This document shows, one piece after another, positions 1 to 7,455 of a stretch of DNA of 64,000 bases. Source of the stretch: CAWBCI01 sp963787195 (GTDB taxonomy: Bacteria > Bacteroidota > Bacteroidia > Bacteroidales > JAGOPY01); contig CAWBCI010000055.1 of assembly GCA_963787195.1 (NCBI GenBank), positions 1-64,000 of the forward strand, read 5' to 3'. The notes under the pieces are model-generated. The model worked only from the letters and a program-made list of their open reading frames with translations, was not told the DNA's origin and did not search any database. The stretch's first letter is position 1. Every line of letters starts with the position of its first letter. The translations under genes were made by a program, and so were the position numbers.

Positions 1-135
1 TCCAAGCAATACGGCATCGGTTCCAACCTTCATGGTACTTGAATCATCTTCAACATTGAAATGCTTGAAATAGAAGGAATTGCTTTCCTGTCCTAATTTC
101 TTGTAGAATTCTCTTAATTCAGGATCAGAATACAT
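1..135 (-). CDS. trmN6: tRNA1(Val) (adenine-N6)-methyltransferase, N-terminal part only
   Basis: The first 45 codons are visible; the rest runs off the left edge. The start ATG (133-135, reverse) abuts the rimM stop codon with no gap, so the two are probably co-transcribed. The translated start contains a phenylalanine/lysine-rich strand followed by MKVGTDAVLLG, the N-terminal signature of the YfiC/TrmN6 family, which methylates N6 of A37 in tRNA1(Val). The SAM-binding and NPPY motifs lie outside the window, so the assignment rests on that N-terminal signature alone. Another member of the same Rossmann methyltransferase group is possible. Confidence 0.7.
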   Translation of the reverse strand, partial: MYSDPELREFYKKLGQESNSFYFKHFNVEDDSSTMKVGTDAVLLG

Positions 136-660
136 TTATTCCAGATAGATATCGATCAAACCTTCCGGAGCCCGGATCTGAATTTCCTTTTTCTTCCTGT
201 CAACTTTTTGGATGATTTCATCAGTGATGGGTATCAGGATCTCTTTATTATTAAAAATCACTAAAAGAAGCGGGTTATTGGGCAGGTCAAGCACCCGGTC
301 AATCGTTCCGATGTCCCCTTTAATTTCGTCTATAACCTTAAATCCAATCACTTCATGGTAGTAGAATTTATTCCCCCTGAGTTTTCCAAGCAGTTCCAAA
401 GGCAGATAAAGTTCGCATCCGGCCATTCTTTCAGCCTGTTCAATCGTATCAATATCCTGCAGCTTCAGGTTAGCTTTGTTATTTTCAAAATGGATGCGTT
501 CAATAAAAAAGGGCACAAAGTTCTTTTTAATATCCACAAAAATCATATCCAGCTTGCCGTATGCTTCCGGATCATCGGCATCTATATATATCTTCAGTTC
601 GCCTTTGTAACCATGGGGGCGGTATATCTTCCCGAAATAAAAACAATCCTTTTTTTCCAT
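136..660 (-). CDS. rimM: 16S rRNA processing protein RimM
   Basis: A 174-residue protein of normal length for RimM, a 30S maturation factor that binds ribosomal protein S19 and the 16S 3' domain. The N-terminal half starts with an FGKIYRPHGYKGELKI segment (residues 9-24), the family's beta-barrel signature; the C-terminal PRC-barrel half includes a G-x-I-x-x-V-x-D-L-P-N-N-P-L-L motif and an I-P-I-T-D-E-I segment. It lies 30 bp downstream of an RND efflux gene and directly upstream of trmN6. In most bacteria rimM follows rpsP; here rpsP is on the same strand but 5.5 kb away, separated by the efflux operon. A TAnnTTTG element just upstream suggests it has its own promoter. Confidence 0.95.
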   Translation of the reverse strand: MEKKDCFYFGKIYRPHGYKGELKIYIDADDPEAYGKLDMIFVDIKKNFVPFFIERIHFENNKANLKLQDIDTIEQAERMAGCELYLPLELLGKLRGNKFYYHEVIGFKVIDEIKGDIGTIDRVLDLPNNPLLLVIFNNKEILIPITDEIIQKVDRKKKEIQIRAPEGLIDIYLE

Positions 661-685
661 TGATAAAGCTTGCTAAATCAGGCTG

Positions 686-693
686 CAAAGTTA
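686..693 (-). promoter_or_regulatory. candidate -7 promoter element of rimM
   Basis: On the minus strand this reads TAACTTTG, a perfect match to the Bacteroidota -7 consensus TAnnTTTG, 26 bp before the rimM start. Its first three bases are also the stop codon of the upstream RND gene. No convincing -33 TTTG is seen at 19-21 nt, so this is only a candidate. Confidence 0.4.
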
Positions 694-3600
694 TTCAGAA
701 ATTCGATTATGGGCCTCATCTTTTTTACTGTGTACCAATCTGAGAAGGGTAGGCAGGATAATAAGAAGAAGAGGTATTGCCACTATAAAGCCACCTATCA
801 CCGCAATGGCCAGGGGTTGGTGCATCTGTGCCCCGGTACCGATTCCCAACGCAAGTGGCGACAAAGCCATGATGGCGGCAAGGGCAGTCATCAGGTTCGG
901 CCTGAGTCGTGTAGATATTGCAAAGGTTAATGCTTCATCTACCTCATTTTCCTTAAGTTTTTTCTTGTATTGCTGCATGGTGAAAATTGCATTTTCACCT
1001 ATGATTCCCACTATCATGATCACACCGGTATAGCTACCCACGTTCAATGGTACCTGGGTCAGGTAAAGGGCGATAAGGCTTCCGGCCGTACCCAGGACTG
1101 CCGTGAAAAAAATCACTGCAGCTGCCTTAAAATCCCTGAACAGGAATAACATCAGGGCAAAGACTAGCAGGCTCGCAGTTAGCAGGATCATTAATAATTC
1201 ATTGAAGGACTTTTGCTGGTTTACATAATCCCCTCCATAATTGATGTAATAACCCTGGGGTAAGCTTATATTAGCGCTGAGGCGTTTTTGGATGTCTTTC
1301 ATAACACTTCCAAGGTCCCGGCCGTTTAACCTGCCTGATACTATGGAAACCAGTTGCAGGTTCTCCCTTTGTATCTCGGCCGATCCCTTTTTTGGCAGAA
1401 TACTGGCAAAGTCAGTGATGGGACGGAGTCTCCCGTCGGGAAGGAAAATGAATTGTTTTTTAATTTTTTCTACTGAGTTATTTCCCATTTCGGGATACAC
1501 CATTCTTATATTTGTGTATTGCTCTTTCTCCATGATTCCACCGATGATATTTCCCTCTAATTGGGTCTGCAACTGGAACTGGAATGAGCTGGGCGACAGA
1601 TTATAGAGACTGAGTTTATCTTCTTTGGGTACAATCTGTACAGATGGGCCTGCAATAGTTATCCCGTCAAAAACATCTGCTGTGCCATCAACCTGTTCTA
1701 CCTGTGCAGCTACCTGCCTTGCAATTTCCTGAAGTTTATCCTGGTCATCCCCAAAAATCTTTATCTCGATCGGTTGGACTGAGGACATCAGGTCCCCGAG
1801 CATGTCCCCGATAACCTGCCCGAAATCGATACGCAGGGCTGGCTGGGTAGCCTCTATCCTTTGTCTCAGATCCTCAATGACCTGTTCTGTGCTGCGTTTA
1901 CGGTTTTTTTTAAGTTGGATAAGATAATCCCCATAATTCGGCTCGGTGATAAAAAATCCCATCTGGGCTCCCGTGCGTCGGGAATAACTCTCGTATTCGG
2001 GAATCTTGACAATGATCTTTTCAACTTCTTTCAGCATACGATCGGTTTCCTCCAGGGAAGAGCCTGGTGGGGAGGTATAATCCAGGACAATAGAACCTTC
2101 ATCCATGGCAGGTAGGAAACCTGTTTTGAGACGGGGAATTATGTAGATTATAGAAAGTACCAAAAAAAGAATGAATGCCAGGCTGATCCAGGGTCGGCGT
2201 ATGAATGTAAGGACCCAGCCTTGCCGCTTTATTTGCTTATCCACTGCACGTGGTGCTTTAGCACTTTTTTGCCTGATTCCACTGATCAGCAGGTAAATCA
2301 CAGGTAACCCCAGCCATGTTACAAAGAAGGAACAGATCAGTGTGACAATCATAGTGTCGGTCAGAACCTTAAAATAGGCGCCTGCTACCCCGCTCATAAG
2401 CATAAAGGGTATAAAAATCACTATCGTGCTTATGCTCGATCCAATGAGGGAAGGAAATAGATATGTGACAGCCTTGTTCACTAATACTTTTGGCTGTAAT
2501 GTATGGTTTTCTTCATGCGTTCGGTGAATCTGTTCGATTACAACTACGGCATCGTCGATGACCAGTCCTATGGCAGCCGCAATTGCCCCAAGAGTCATGA
2601 TATTCAAAGTGAATCCGATGCTATAAAGTGTGATAACCGTTAGCAGTAAGGTTACAGGTATAGTGATTAGCATAGTGATACTTGCCCGGAATGATCTCAG
2701 GAAGAGAACAGCAACCAGCAATGCCAGCAAGAGACCAATGAGCAGACTGTCTTTCACACTCTTTATGGCATCCTTTACAAAATCAGCCTGATCGTAATAG
2801 GGTTCGATCTTAACATCCGAAGGAAGTATCTGTCGCAGCCCCTTTACTTTTTCACGGACATCATTCGATATGCTTATCAGGTTAGTAGCTGGTTGTTTAA
2901 TTATAGCTACCAGGATGGCCGGCTTGCCATTTGCATTGATCCGGGTATATTCTATCTTTTCATCGACTTCAACCTTCGAAACATCCCTGATCCGGATAAG
3001 CCTCCTCCCGTCATTCCGGATTACTACATTACCGATATCATCTGAATTATAAAGGCCTGCATCCGTTACGGTAAGGTATAAACGCCTGTAATCGGTCAGT
3101 AAACCGTTAGACATGATGAAGTTGGTCTCGTTGGCAGCTGTTGAGATCATCCCGGGTGTTATACCGAAAGAGCTCATCTTTTGAGGATCCAGTATCAGCC
3201 AGTATTCCTTGGTCTTACCCCCTATGATTCCAACCTCCGACACGCCTTCCACCTGCGAGAGATAAGGCTTGACTGTATATTTTGCCAGGAGGTTTAATTC
3301 AATGGGCGAGCGTATGTTACTTTCCAGTGTGTAACCCATTACAGGAAGAATTGAAGGGTTCATTTTCTGGATTTCAATCTGTACGGAAGATGGAAGTTGA
3401 CTTTTGACCTGGTTGATCCTCAATTCGAGCATTTGCAGGCTGATGTTAATATCGGCCTTCCAGGTCAGAAATGCGGAAATTTCGCAATTTCCCCGGCTGG
3501 TTGTGCTTCTGATGACCTTTAGGTCCGGAACCTGTTTAATGGCATCTTCCAGGGGCCTTGTCACTGTTATCATCATCTTTTCTACCGGTTGATCGCCGTA

Positions 3601-3744
3601 ATCTGCAATGACTTTTATCTTTGGAAAAGTTATTTCGGGAAACAGTGATATGGGAAATTGCCCGTAGAAATACAGACCGCTCAGGATAATAATCCCGATG
3701 ATCATCAAGACTGGCTGTCTGAATTTATGAAAGATGTTTTGCAT
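691..3744 (-). CDS. RND efflux transporter, inner-membrane pump (AcrB/MMPL type)
   Basis: A 1017-residue proton-driven pump of the RND superfamily, the usual length. The N-terminal transmembrane helix (about residues 13-30) is followed by a porter domain, a block of helices (about 335-530), a second porter domain and a second helix block to the C-terminus. Around residue 395, TM4 carries A-A-I-G-L-V-I-D-D-A-V-V-V-I-E: the adjacent aspartates are the proton-relay pair of HAE-type pumps, unlike the DFG..DG motif of metal pumps (compare the gene at 37326). The start ATG lies just after the stop of the adaptor gene (1-bp gap), and tolC-like and adaptor genes precede it, so the three form an operon. 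The substrate cannot be read from the sequence. Confidence 0.93.
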   Translation of the reverse strand: MQNIFHKFRQPVLMIIGIIILSGLYFYGQFPISLFPEITFPKIKVIADYGDQPVEKMMITVTRPLEDAIKQVPDLKVIRSTTSRGNCEISAFLTWKADINISLQMLELRINQVKSQLPSSVQIEIQKMNPSILPVMGYTLESNIRSPIELNLLAKYTVKPYLSQVEGVSEVGIIGGKTKEYWLILDPQKMSSFGITPGMISTAANETNFIMSNGLLTDYRRLYLTVTDAGLYNSDDIGNVVIRNDGRRLIRIRDVSKVEVDEKIEYTRINANGKPAILVAIIKQPATNLISISNDVREKVKGLRQILPSDVKIEPYYDQADFVKDAIKSVKDSLLIGLLLALLVAVLFLRSFRASITMLITIPVTLLLTVITLYSIGFTLNIMTLGAIAAAIGLVIDDAVVVIEQIHRTHEENHTLQPKVLVNKAVTYLFPSLIGSSISTIVIFIPFMLMSGVAGAYFKVLTDTMIVTLICSFFVTWLGLPVIYLLISGIRQKSAKAPRAVDKQIKRQGWVLTFIRRPWISLAFILFLVLSIIYIIPRLKTGFLPAMDEGSIVLDYTSPPGSSLEETDRMLKEVEKIIVKIPEYESYSRRTGAQMGFFITEPNYGDYLIQLKKNRKRSTEQVIEDLRQRIEATQPALRIDFGQVIGDMLGDLMSSVQPIEIKIFGDDQDKLQEIARQVAAQVEQVDGTADVFDGITIAGPSVQIVPKEDKLSLYNLSPSSFQFQLQTQLEGNIIGGIMEKEQYTNIRMVYPEMGNNSVEKIKKQFIFLPDGRLRPITDFASILPKKGSAEIQRENLQLVSIVSGRLNGRDLGSVMKDIQKRLSANISLPQGYYINYGGDYVNQQKSFNELLMILLTASLLVFALMLFLFRDFKAAAVIFFTAVLGTAGSLIALYLTQVPLNVGSYTGVIMIVGIIGENAIFTMQQYKKKLKENEVDEALTFAISTRLRPNLMTALAAIMALSPLALGIGTGAQMHQPLAIAVIGGFIVAIPLLLIILPTLLRLVHSKKDEAHNRISE

Positions 3745-3745
3745 C

Positions 3746-4684
3746 TTACCTCCTGGTGATTTTTACTTTGCTTGTGTCTTCCAGGCCATAGGCCCCTGTC
3801 AAAATGATCCGGTCGGTGGAATCCAGAGCCGGCTCTATTATTTCGACTTTTCCATCGCTTTCCAGGCCTTTCTTTACGGGAACTTTTACCGCCGTGGAAT
3901 CATTGATGAGTTTCATTACCCAAAAATCCGACTGTGTTTCATTCGTAAGGACTGCTTCCTTTGGGAGGGTAATTGCATTGTTTTTCCTGTCTTTAAGTAT
4001 CTGTATCTCAGCGATCAGGTTTTCAGGAATATTTGCCTGAAGTTTAGGCTTTACTACGATTTTTTCAGTCTGAGAAGCAATGTCCATGACCGGTAACTGA
4101 GCCCTGATCTTTCCCTCTATGATGCGATTGCCGGGTAATATGATTTTACATTCTGAATCTTTCCTGATATATTTTTCCATTTCAAAAGGGACTTGCATAT
4201 AAAATACCAGACTACCCGGATCAGCTATTTCGGCAAGTTCATCCCCTTCCTGAACATAATCACCGCTCTGATGAAGAATCGAACTTATGATCCCGGGTTC
4301 AGGGGCCCTGATCTCGATTATACCCTTGAAATTAAGGTTAGAGTCGTTCTGGAATTTGACTTTGGATAATGCTTCGGCTTCTTTAGTTACCAATGAGAAT
4401 AATAATTGGTTTTTCAAGGCCTTGTCACCTGGCAGTATATAACACGTTTTAATCCAGGCTGCTGTATTTGACCTTATTAAGGATTTTTTCATAAAACCGG
4501 ATACGGCATTTAGTTTTATATAATCAGCCATGGGGCCAGCTTCTATTTTCGTTAGCGTTACCGGGGTGCCTTTCTGCCCCGGATGATCCGTACCTGTTGT
4601 ATTGGACTGACATCCGGCAAGTATCAGAATCAGGACTAAAGACAGTAGGTAAGTTATTAGGCTATATTGAATTTTATTTTTCAT
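3746..4684 (-). CDS. RND efflux periplasmic adaptor (membrane-fusion lipoprotein)
   Basis: A 312-residue membrane-fusion protein linking the pump to the outer-membrane channel. The N-terminus is a lipoprotein signal with lipobox L-A-G-C (Cys about residue 25). The lipoyl-like segment R-A-P-E-P-G-I-I-S-S-I-L-H-Q-S-G-D-Y-V-Q-E-G (about 125-146) is clear, followed by a beta-barrel and a membrane-proximal domain ending in D-R-I-I-L-T-G-A-Y-G-L. The protein is short for the family: the alpha-helical hairpin between the half-lipoyl motifs is very small. It lies between the outer-membrane factor (33 bp upstream) and the pump (1 bp downstream) and is almost certainly translated with them. Confidence 0.88.
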   Translation of the reverse strand: MKNKIQYSLITYLLSLVLILILAGCQSNTTGTDHPGQKGTPVTLTKIEAGPMADYIKLNAVSGFMKKSLIRSNTAAWIKTCYILPGDKALKNQLLFSLVTKEAEALSKVKFQNDSNLNFKGIIEIRAPEPGIISSILHQSGDYVQEGDELAEIADPGSLVFYMQVPFEMEKYIRKDSECKIILPGNRIIEGKIRAQLPVMDIASQTEKIVVKPKLQANIPENLIAEIQILKDRKNNAITLPKEAVLTNETQSDFWVMKLINDSTAVKVPVKKGLESDGKVEIIEPALDSTDRIILTGAYGLEDTSKVKITRR

Positions 4685-4717
4685 TCACTTTAATTTCAAA
4701 TAATTAATCCAATGTTC

Positions 4718-5959
4718 TTATTGTTTTTGCATCAGATAATTCCAGTCGGCAAGTATCATGAAGCGGTCGATTTCAGCCTGGTTCATTTCCTTTTTAATAT
4801 TGATATAGGTTTTCATTGCATTGATCAGTTCAGTGACTGAAATATTTCCCTGGTTCAATTGTTCACGATATATACTGATAAGATTTTCAGCGCTTACTGA
4901 TTGCCTGCGAATACTTTCAGTCATTTCAGCATTCATTTGTAAGCGATCATCTGCCTGCCTTAGTTGATCATTATATTTTTTCCGGAAGAAATTTGCATAT
5001 GATGCCCTCGCATCTTCCTGCAGCGATATTTTCTGTTTGTCCAGTTTTCTTAGCGAACCATCATAAATAGGTATACTGAAATTCAGCCCCAGGCTATAAC
5101 CAAAATGCCGGTACATGTTCGATGGGGTACTGCTCATCATACCAGCATCGGCAAACCAGTTCAGATTAGGACGGTATCTGTTGTCAACCGTAATTTTCTG
5201 GTTTATCAGCCGAAGACTGTCGATGGTGAATTGCATAAAGAGAGGGGAGGACTGCGGGTCAACAGGCATCAGACGAATAATATCCGGAGGGCTGAGAGCT
5301 ATGCCTACCGTATCACTTATGCCGCAAAGTTGATTTAGCAGATGCACATCATCTTTAAACTTTTGTTGGATTTTCTTTATGTTCACTTCCTGTCCCTGCA
5401 CCTCAAGTAAGAAAGTCAGGTAGTCCGTCTGCCTGTAAATCCCCTGCCTGGAGAGCTCTTGTAATATCTTAGCCTGTTCCTGCATTAATTTAAGGAAATC
5501 ATGACTGAAATTAAGTTCATTATTGTCGGCCAGGGCAGTCACGTAAGCGTAGCTAAGCTGTCTAATCAAATCGTTTTTTGTTATTTTGCCGGTATTTCTG
5601 ATGCTCATTGTCTGAAGTCCAATAGCTTCATACTTGTTTTTCTTCTCCGCTCCTTTAAAAATATCCTGGGAAACACTTGCTATGGCCGCATAATTTCCTC
5701 CGTTTGTAATGGCCGCATCATAGCCGAAATTTTTATAATCGGGGGCATACATCGCTTGTGCACTGCTGTTTATCTGGGGTTTATAAATTGCCTTTACACT
5801 CATGCTGTCGAGAGGTGCCTGCTTTTGCTGGAATTGGTAATCCATTAAAACGGGATTGTTTTCAAGGGCTTTACCAATGTAGTAATCCAGTGTCTGAGAC
5901 TTGGCATTTAGGAGGTTGAAAATTATAAGTATGATTAGTATAAACGGTCTTTTTAACAT
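4718..5959 (-). CDS. TolC-family outer-membrane efflux channel
   Basis: A 413-residue outer-membrane factor, first gene of the three-gene RND operon. A cleavable signal peptide is evident (M-L-K-R followed by a hydrophobic run and A-K-S-Q). Two long helical halves follow, with family-typical features such as Y-I-G-K-A-L-E-N-N-P-V-L near the N-terminus and L-N-F-S-I-P-I-Y-D-G-S-L-R-K about residue 295, then the second coiled-coil region to the end. It would form the trimeric tunnel completing the tripartite pump with the two downstream genes. Confidence 0.92.
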   Translation of the reverse strand: MLKRPFILIILIIFNLLNAKSQTLDYYIGKALENNPVLMDYQFQQKQAPLDSMSVKAIYKPQINSSAQAMYAPDYKNFGYDAAITNGGNYAAIASVSQDIFKGAEKKNKYEAIGLQTMSIRNTGKITKNDLIRQLSYAYVTALADNNELNFSHDFLKLMQEQAKILQELSRQGIYRQTDYLTFLLEVQGQEVNIKKIQQKFKDDVHLLNQLCGISDTVGIALSPPDIIRLMPVDPQSSPLFMQFTIDSLRLINQKITVDNRYRPNLNWFADAGMMSSTPSNMYRHFGYSLGLNFSIPIYDGSLRKLDKQKISLQEDARASYANFFRKKYNDQLRQADDRLQMNAEMTESIRRQSVSAENLISIYREQLNQGNISVTELINAMKTYINIKKEMNQAEIDRFMILADWNYLMQKQ

Positions 5960-6135
5960 ACGATGTTTTTTCCAACTGAATGACCATTCTTTTTTGGGTC
6001 AGGGCTGTAAAGTTAAATCAATATTTTGAAGAAATATTGAAGAACCCTTCTGATTATGTGAGTATATTAAGATGTGAATTTTCCGGAAAGGATTTATGAT
6101 AGAACTTGCTTTGTATCCAAGGGCTGTAATTTCCT

Positions 6136-6172
6136 AAAAAAAAGGACTTCCCAATTTTGAGAAGTCCTTTTT
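6136..6172 (-). terminator. intrinsic terminator downstream of rpsP
   Basis: AAAAAGGACTTC (6139-6150) and GAAGTCCTTTTT (6161-6172) form a 12-bp stem with a 10-nt loop; on the minus strand a T-run follows. It lies 30-66 bp past the rpsP stop and separates rpsP from the efflux operon and rimM. The flanking A/T runs would let it work in both directions. Confidence 0.8.
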
Positions 6173-6201
6173 GAAATAAATATTTCAAAAAATTAATATT
6201 C

Positions 6202-7125
6202 TTATTCTTCTGCTTTTTTCTCTTCTTCTTCAGGTTTTTCCTCAGTGGCTTCGGCAACTGGTTCAGTAGTTTCAGCAACTGGTTCAGTAGTTTCGGCAAC
6301 AGGTTCAGTAGCTTCGGCAACTGGTTCAGTAGTTTCGGCAACAGGTTCAGTAGTTTCGGCAACAGGTTCAGTAGCTTCGGCAACTGGTTCAGTAGTTTCG
6401 GCAACAGGTTCAGTAGTTTCAGCAACAGGTTCAGTAGCTTCGGCAACTGGTTCAGTAGCTTCGGCAACAGGTTCAGTAGTTTCGGCAACTGGTTCAGTAG
6501 TTTCGGCAACTGGTTCAGTAGCTTCGGCAACAGGTTCTGCGGGAGTTTCCTGAACTTCAGCTGGAGCTGTTGTTTCAGTCACTTCGTCAACTACTTCAGT
6601 TTCTGCTTCAACAGGAGCAGCGGCTTCTTCATCCTCGCCTTTGGCTGCCCTTGCATCGGCTAATTCCTTGGCGCGTTTGGCTGCCAGTTCTTTAGCCTTC
6701 GCTTCTTTAACCTTGGTCTCAGCTTCAAATCGTTGTTTATGAGTCTGCTTTTGTTCCAGTTCTGCCTGTTTCAGCTTTGCCAGGAGTTTTTCCTGTTTTT
6801 CATTCACATAAGCCTGAAATTTAGCTTCTGCCTGTTCTTCGCTAAAAGCACCTTTTTTAACACCTTTCAGAAGGTGGTATTTATAAAGTACTCCTTTGAA
6901 GGAGAAAATAGCACGGACAGTATCTGAAGGCTGAGCGCCTTTCTGCATCCAGTCCAATGCTTTGTCAAAATTGAGTTCGATCTCGGCAGGTTTGCTGACA
7001 GGGTTATAAGAGCCAATTCTTTCAATGAATTTTCCATCCCGTGGTGCACGACCATCCGCGATCACAATGTGGTAAAAAGGACGTCCTTTCTTACCTTTCC
7101 TTTGTAATCTGATTCTTGCTGGCAT
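6202..7125 (-). CDS. rpsP: 30S ribosomal protein S16 with a long repetitive C-terminal tail
   Basis: Residues 1-80 are canonical S16: M-P-A-R-I-R-L-Q-R-K-G-K-K-G-R-P-F-Y at the start, then I-V-I-A-D-G-R-A-P-R-D-G-K-F-I-E-R-I-G-S-Y-N-P. Bacterial S16 is commonly about 80-90 residues and Bacteroidota versions are longer, but this one has 307. After the core comes a Lys/Glu/Ala-rich helical stretch (about 100-165), an acidic linker, then 14 consecutive seven-residue units EPVAE(A/T)T (about residues 196-293) and an acidic end. The tail is presumably disordered and strongly acidic. It is followed by its own terminator, so it appears monocistronic. The core assignment is certain; a role for the tail is unknown. 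Confidence 0.95.
   Translation of the reverse strand: MPARIRLQRKGKKGRPFYHIVIADGRAPRDGKFIERIGSYNPVSKPAEIELNFDKALDWMQKGAQPSDTVRAIFSFKGVLYKYHLLKGVKKGAFSEEQAEAKFQAYVNEKQEKLLAKLKQAELEQKQTHKQRFEAETKVKEAKAKELAAKRAKELADARAAKGEDEEAAAPVEAETEVVDEVTETTAPAEVQETPAEPVAEATEPVAETTEPVAETTEPVAEATEPVAEATEPVAETTEPVAETTEPVAEATEPVAETTEPVAETTEPVAEATEPVAETTEPVAETTEPVAEATEEKPEEEEKKAEE
6244..6537. repeat. coding minisatellite, 14 x 21 bp, in rpsP
   Basis: Fourteen in-frame 21-bp units encode EPVAEAT or EPVAETT. The sixth residue follows the order A-T-T-A-A-T-T-A-T-T-A-T-T-A, so a higher-order period of three units (63 bp) is visible with one break near unit 4/5. This indicates expansion by duplication of multi-unit blocks. 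Because the period is a multiple of three and lacks stops, other frames are also open across it; those frames are by-products. Confidence 0.95.
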
Positions 7126-7455
7126 AAATAATTAAGTTTTAAATGATTTCCCATTTTCAAATTCGGGGTGCAAATATCGGAATTATTTTTCAGAAATAAA
7201 AGTTTTTGCTGAATACTTCTTCCAACAGCTTTAATTCTTCAGCCCTCTGCGCTTCAAAAAAAGTATATTAACCGCAAAGAATCCAGAGGAGGAGCAGAGG
7301 ACAAAGAGGGTATAGAGTATTTTTCGATCCTATAAATTAATACACCAGGCTTATTTTGCTATGCCGTGACAATAGTTTTCAACAGCTCCCGATGCCCGGA
7401 TGATTTTCAGTAATTTTACCGGCTATATGAATGATCCTGAAAATTTCCTTTTACA
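7126..7455. other. intergenic region between divergent rpsP and dnaE
   Basis: This 330-bp AT-rich stretch must hold the rpsP and dnaE promoters. A near-match to the -7 consensus (GATATTTG on the minus strand, 7172-7179) lies about 50 bp before rpsP, and TAATTTTA occurs about 40 bp before dnaE; both are one base off consensus. At about 7235-7310 there is a purine-rich, degenerate segment (cgcaaagaatccagagg..., gcagaggacaaagaggg) that looks like an intergenic dispersed-repeat remnant. No gene or RNA is recognisable. Confidence 0.4.

Noticed and set aside
6054..6553. Open frames on both strands across the rpsP repeat (one rich in LPKLLNQ, one in ASATGSV)
   Set aside because: They arise only because a 21-bp repeat without stops is open in several frames; rpsP is the true frame.
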